DNA from: Saprospiraceae bacterium
GTDB lineage: Bacteria > Bacteroidota > Bacteroidia > Chitinophagales > Saprospiraceae
Assembly: GCA_023300255.1 (NCBI GenBank)
Contig: JALZWC010000763.1
Coordinates: 1 to 6,872 of the forward strand
Direction of reading: 5' to 3'
DNA: 6,872 bases
The translations under genes were made by a program, and so were the position numbers. A model generated the notes under the pieces. The model saw only the letters and a list, made by a program, of their open reading frames with translations, had not been told where the DNA came from and made no database searches. Positions 5,201 to 6,872 of the stretch are shown here, in pieces. Numbering within the stretch: position 1 is the first letter of the stretch; each line of letters opens with the position of its first letter.

Positions 5201-6872
5201 AGAGTGCTAAATTAATAAGCTCACTTCTAATCACTGATCCCATCTGTGTACCGTCATCTTTGCCATCTATATTATCATTAGGATCTGCTGCAGGCTCATT
5301 TGGTCCTGTACCTGAAATGATAACTAAACCTTCTCCTGTTGAGCTGATAGCATCTTCAAGTATACCGTTATTTAATTGGATGTAGTAATCACCAGGATAA
5401 AGACTATCAAATTGATAAAATCCTCCGTTAGTGGTTATAGTTGTCAATAACAATTCATCATCCTCATTATATTTGATGTTATCTATACCATCATTTAAGA
5501 GTGCGACTTCAATTCCATCTATACCTGATTCCGTAGAATCTATGAATCCATTATTATCTAGATCTTCCCAAACTAAATTACCGAGACTTAATAATTTAAA
5601 TAAACCAAAGTCAAGGGTCGTATTGGTATTGTTCAAGGTGTCTGTATCATTGGTAGGCTCTTTATAAAGAACTAAATCGATTACATTACTCGTAATTGTA
5701 GCTCCTGTCTGATTGCCATTGTCTGTATCATCTATATCTTTATCTGTAGGAGGTTCCGAAGGACCTGTTCCTGAAATAAAGTTAATACCTTCTCCTGTAG
5801 AACTAAGCATGTTAGTTGGAATACCCTCCTTCAATTGAATGTAATAACTGTTAGCATACAAATTATCGAATAAGTAGTGTCCTGTTGCATCTGTTAAAGT
5901 ATCTGCAATTAAAATATCATCTTTTGTGCTTTTTAAACCATCTGGGCCTAATTGGTATAAGACGACTTCTACTCCTTTGATACCCGGTTCTCCCGTATCT
6001 ACTGCACCATTGTTGTTATAATCTTCCCAAACTAAATTTCCTAAACTTAGTCTTTTGTATAGACCAAAATCAATGGCATAATTAGTAGTGCTATCTATAT
6101 CTCCATCATCAGTAGGTTCATCATAGAGTGCCATGCTGATTAGGTCAGACATGATTATGATTGTTCCATCAGAAATCTTCATTTGTGTGCCATCATCCTC
6201 GTTGTCGGAGTTAGTAGCATCAGGATCTGGGGCAGGCTCATATATGTCAGTTCCAAAATTATTGGCAATTCCTTCACCAGTAGAACTAGCATATTGATCT
6301 GGAATACCGCTGTTTAATTTAACAAAATATTCTCCTGGATAAAGATCCGAAAAGAGATAAGCACCATTGCTATCTGTAGTATCTACAGCAACTTCAATAT
6401 CATCACTAGTAGCTCTTAATCCGTCAGGTCCTGCTTTCAATAAAATTACTTCAATGCCTTCTAAACCAAGTTCGTTAGCATCGACTTTACCATTATTGTC
6501 TACATCTTCCCAAACTAGATTACCTAATTCAAGCGATTCGAATAAACCGAAATCTATAGATAGATTAGTTGTAGCATCAGTATCACTATCATCAGTCGGT
6601 TCGTCATAAAGGCTTAGCTGGAAAGGGTCAGACATCACCATAATACTTCCATCAGGCATCGTCATCTGTGTACCATCATCATCGCTATCTGTATTCTCAT
6701 CTGCATCAGCAGCAGGCTCGTTAGGCCCTGTTCCGTCCGCATCTGTAGATCCTTCACCTGTTGAACTATAGAAACCAGCAGGAATATTATTGAGTGTAAC
6801 AAAATATTCATTTGGGTATAAATATTCAAATAGATAAGCACCATTTGCATCCGTAATAGCTGTCGCAATTTC
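2238..6872 (-). CDS. Giant secreted T9SS surface protein with SdrD-B-like repeats, DUF11, dockerin- and cohesin-like domains (5' end outside window)
   Basis: 1,544 codons are visible and the frame is still open at 6872. The first in-frame ATG, at 6665, lies inside a repeat and is not the true start. Residues counted from 6872: partial long SdrD-B-like repeat 1-112; complete long repeats 114-273, 275-426 and 428-581; short repeats 584-697 and 702-815; DUF11-like 816-979; acidic linker about 965-1024; six-cysteine module 1024-1129; regulatory-like beta domain about 1141-1190; dockerin-like 1190-1251; cohesin-like about 1317-1451; T9SS tail 1460-1544. Each complete repeat carries WED followed by an EF-hand-like loop, so calcium rigidifies the stalk in known relatives. 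The protein should be exported by the Sec and type IX systems and anchored at, or released from, the outer membrane. An adhesin or scaffold role is inferred; no catalytic domain is visible. Two terminator-like elements follow. The signal peptide must lie beyond the window. Confidence 0.9.
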   Translation of the reverse strand, partial: EIATAITDANGAYLFEYLYPNEYFVTLNNIPAGFYSSTGEGSTDADGTGPNEPAADADENTDSDDDGTQMTMPDGSIMVMSDPFQLSLYDEPTDDSDTDATTNLSIDFGLFESLELGNLVWEDVDNNGKVDANELGLEGIEVILLKAGPDGLRATSDDIEVAVDTTDSNGAYLFSDLYPGEYFVKLNSGIPDQYASSTGEGIANNFGTDIYEPAPDPDATNSDNEDDGTQMKISDGTIIIMSDLISMALYDEPTDDGDIDSTTNYAIDFGLYKRLSLGNLVWEDYNNNGAVDTGEPGIKGVEVVLYQLGPDGLKSTKDDILIADTLTDATGHYLFDNLYANSYYIQLKEGIPTNMLSSTGEGINFISGTGPSEPPTDKDIDDTDNGNQTGATITSNVIDLVLYKEPTNDTDTLNNTNTTLDFGLFKLLSLGNLVWEDLDNNGFIDSTESGIDGIEVALLNDGIDNIKYNEDDELLLTTITTNGGFYQFDSLYPGDYYIQLNNGILEDAISSTGEGLVIISGTGPNEPAADPNDNIDGKDDGTQMGSVIRSELINLALYQESSNEKDTDPSSNNSLDFGLYQMVTIGDYVWEDMNGNGIQEEGEPPLANVLVELIGTNVYGDSIKTTTLTDDDGIYVFDSLPPAKSQVRIYPPQGFVSTAANQGTNISDSDVDPLLVISPLKNYLGGDRDATIDAGFYIPPSIAHLVWEDMNGNGIREKEEPMLPNITLYLDGTDGIGNPMKDTTITDVNGRYSFANLAPGTYQVNIEKPDDYVFTLRNEGTIDSLDSDVDQQGIMNAVVLESGDKNSTLSAGLYQLFDLALMVELAPGQKQTILAGNDIAYQMTLFNQGKVKAHDIELVDYIPEGLTFRTSENTATTTGNPLDWTLINSVPTYTVPSLAPGEQTTVIIKFSTDPTFRGSSILNIGEISYAAVVPGGPNFADIDSQADNIMMNDIGADPANDNNVYDDGTLDEDDHDPEIIYFFAIADIVVIGDTTIIKAQDDVEEDATPPFTEEDVIEVIEEVNCDHPTYCYHGLAIELMPVGMVQIWASDISVNDFTQCPGTRLRVWHKDLPMKQPTQLEEVLALPTELIFTCAHLGNQDVQMYIIDEEDNWNYCSTYINVQDNNGGCIETQATDLTKALVAGQIMSWKGTPVEEVQLSTTTEEYLTGTNGFYHLSLAKEEAYQVVPKKNIDPLNGVSTFDLVLMTKHILGIQPFANPYQWIAADVNDSKTVTAFDLVMLRKMILAIDNDFVKNESWRFVEATYNFTGETPLAQEFPEMAQIDHLSKDMVMDFIAIKIGDINGNATTNTLQSITARTSPEIFELQVEDISLKAGLSYEILVSTQQIKQVQGYQFTMDFDGLVIDQLSARLMQAENFGLHALEQGWFTASWNKHSINEPALINDKRTTPLFTIHIKALRDSKLSEVLNINHRPTIAEAYDLNGQEMVVQLNFQEPKLGSDFDLYQNQPNPFYKKTTIAYTLPGDSEVTLILRNEAGSILHTIQQDGKTGHNQIDLNNLDIASGFIYYQLNTKFGTKSKKMIRVE
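2241..2495 (-). other. Type IX secretion C-terminal sorting domain (type A)
   Basis: The last 85 residues begin FDLYQNQPNPF and continue KKTTIAYTLP, VTLILRN and GFIYYQL, ending in KSKKMIRVE. This is the classic Por-secretion tail: the PNPF motif, a seven-strand beta fold and a basic end. It directs passage through the type IX translocon and is usually cleaved on arrival at the surface. Confidence 0.92.
2520..2924 (-). other. Cohesin-like domain
   Basis: Residues 1317-1451 follow the cohesin order: LKAGLSYEILVST, then VQGYQFTMDFD, then GWFTASWN, then TTPLFTIHIKAL, then IAEAYDLNGQEM. In cellulosome proteins cohesins bind dockerins. In Bacteroidota surface proteins the same fold is also found as a structural module, so binding here is not implied. 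Confidence 0.6.
3120..3305 (-). other. Dockerin-like calcium-binding module
   Basis: Two loops each precede a helix. The second, DVNDSKTVTAFD (residues 1226-1237), fits the dockerin loop DxNxSxxVTxxD, followed by LVMLRKMIL. The first, NIDPLNGVSTFD, is degenerate (Asn at position 1, Gly displaced), followed by LVLMTKHILG. A further KIGDINGN at about 1298-1305 resembles another loop remnant. A small beta domain just upstream (about 3308-3455, VAGQIMSWKGTPV, TGTNGFYHLSL) resembles carboxypeptidase-regulatory folds. Confidence 0.75.
3486..3803 (-). other. Six-cysteine extracellular module
   Basis: Residues 1024-1129 contain Cys1025, 1031, 1060, 1094, 1116 and 1129. The other visible domains are essentially cysteine-free. 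The pattern LIFTCAHLG, VQMYIIDEEDNWNYC and INVQDNNGGC resembles a module recurrent in large Saprospiraceae secreted proteins. An even cysteine count suggests disulfides in an exported domain. No catalytic motif is recognised. Confidence 0.6.
3936..4427 (-). other. DUF11-like domain of the giant protein
   Basis: Residues 816-979 carry the hallmarks of the DUF11/conserved-repeat family: an opening DLALMVEL, ...AYQMTLFNQG, the VDYIPEGLTF strand and the closing LAPGEQTTVIIKF. The domain is an Ig-like structural module found in many bacterial surface proteins. An Asp-rich linker follows at about 3800-3980 (DDGTLDEDDHD, then VEEDA and FTEEDVIEVIEEV). Confidence 0.8.
4428..4769 (-). repeat. Short SdrD-B-like repeat (copy 5)
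   Basis: About 114 residues from AHLVWED, with the loop DMNGNGIREKEE. TDVNGRYSFANLAPGTYQV, DSDVD and LSAGLY follow. It is 117 residues in phase from copy 4 and is the last stalk repeat before the DUF11 domain. Confidence 0.88.
4782..5123 (-). repeat. Short SdrD-B-like repeat (copy 4)
   Basis: About 114 residues from IGDYVWED, with the loop DMNGNGIQEEGE. TDDDGIYVFDSLPP, DSDVDP and IDAGFY follow. This is the canonical SdrD-B form, without the SSTGEG/GTGP insertion of copies 0-3. Confidence 0.88.
5130..5591 (-). repeat. Long SdrD-B-like repeat (copy 3)
   Basis: It starts at LGNLVWED and has the loop DLDNNGFIDSTE, then SLYPGDYYIQL, SSTGEG, GTGPNEPAADP, KDDGTQM and DFGLY. Trp-to-Trp distance to the first short copy is 155 residues. 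Confidence 0.85.
5595..6050 (-). repeat. Long SdrD-B-like repeat (copy 2)
   Basis: It starts at LGNLVWED and has the loop DYNNNGAVDTGE, then GPDGL, YYIQL, SSTGEG, GTGPSEPPTD and DFGLF. The DDGTQM motif of the other long copies is changed to DNGNQTGAT here. Trp-to-Trp distance to copy 3 is 153 residues. Confidence 0.85.
6054..6533 (-). repeat. Long SdrD-B-like repeat (copy 1)
   Basis: It starts at LGNLVWED and has the EF-hand-like loop DVDNNGKVDANE. It then carries GPDGL, the LYPGEYFVKL beta segment, SSTGEG, EDDGTQM, YDEPTDDGDID and IDFGLY. Trp-to-Trp distance to the next copy is 161 residues. Confidence 0.85.
6537..6872 (-). repeat. Partial long SdrD-B-like repeat (copy 0)
   Basis: Reading from 6872 the frame gives DANGAYLF, LYPNEYFVTLN, SSTGEG, GTGPNEPAAD, DDDGTQM and IDFGLF, in the same order as the complete copies that follow. 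The WED/EF-hand start of this copy lies outside the window. Confidence 0.85.

Noticed and set aside
3774..6609. Plus-strand open frames at 3774-3965, 5431-5667 and 6367-6609
   Set aside because: They are antisense shadows of the giant gene. The last two occupy the same place in two repeat copies, so their similarity comes from the repeats.
6662..6868. Open frame of 68 codons on the minus strand
   Set aside because: It is out of frame with the repeats. The true frame of the giant gene runs through the same bases and gives clear repeat sequence.

Overview
The window looks like a Bacteroidota chromosome, most likely from the Saprospiria/Lewinella side. The reasons are: a type IX secretion C-terminal sorting tail (YQNQPNPF motif); a dockerin-like module of the style common in large Saprospiraceae surface proteins; AT-rich intergenic DNA; and a TAnnTTTG-type -7 box upstream of the first gene. 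The taxonomic call is an inference from protein style, because no rRNA or housekeeping marker is present.

Layout. Positions 112-858 (minus) encode a complete PlsC-family membrane acyltransferase. Positions 859-2237 hold no credible protein gene. Within this gap, about 1340-2049 is dense in hairpins and in recurring short motifs (AAAACCGAT four times, TTTGGTTAAAAATT twice, CAGGATTTA..TCCTGA twice). It ends in a near-perfect intrinsic terminator that reads on the plus strand, although both protein genes are on the minus strand. I read it as a candidate plus-strand structured non-coding RNA, or an array of diverged hairpin modules. It is the part of the window most likely to be undescribed.

Positions 2238-6872 (minus) are the 3' part, 1,544 codons, of one very large secreted adhesin-like protein. 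The frame stays open to the window edge, so the true start lies outside. In protein order the visible part holds: one partial and three complete long SdrD-B-like repeats, two shorter SdrD-B-like repeats, a DUF11-type domain, an acidic linker, a six-cysteine module, a small regulatory-like beta domain, a dockerin-like calcium module, a cohesin-like domain and the T9SS sorting tail. Two terminator-like elements follow its stop codon on the minus strand.

The genes do not form an obvious pathway. The acyltransferase belongs to phospholipid synthesis at the inner membrane. The giant protein is expected to be exported and displayed at the cell surface, with calcium-stiffened repeats acting as a stalk. 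The plus-strand terminator and the minus-strand terminator of the giant gene face each other about 40 bases apart, which is the arrangement expected between two convergent transcripts.
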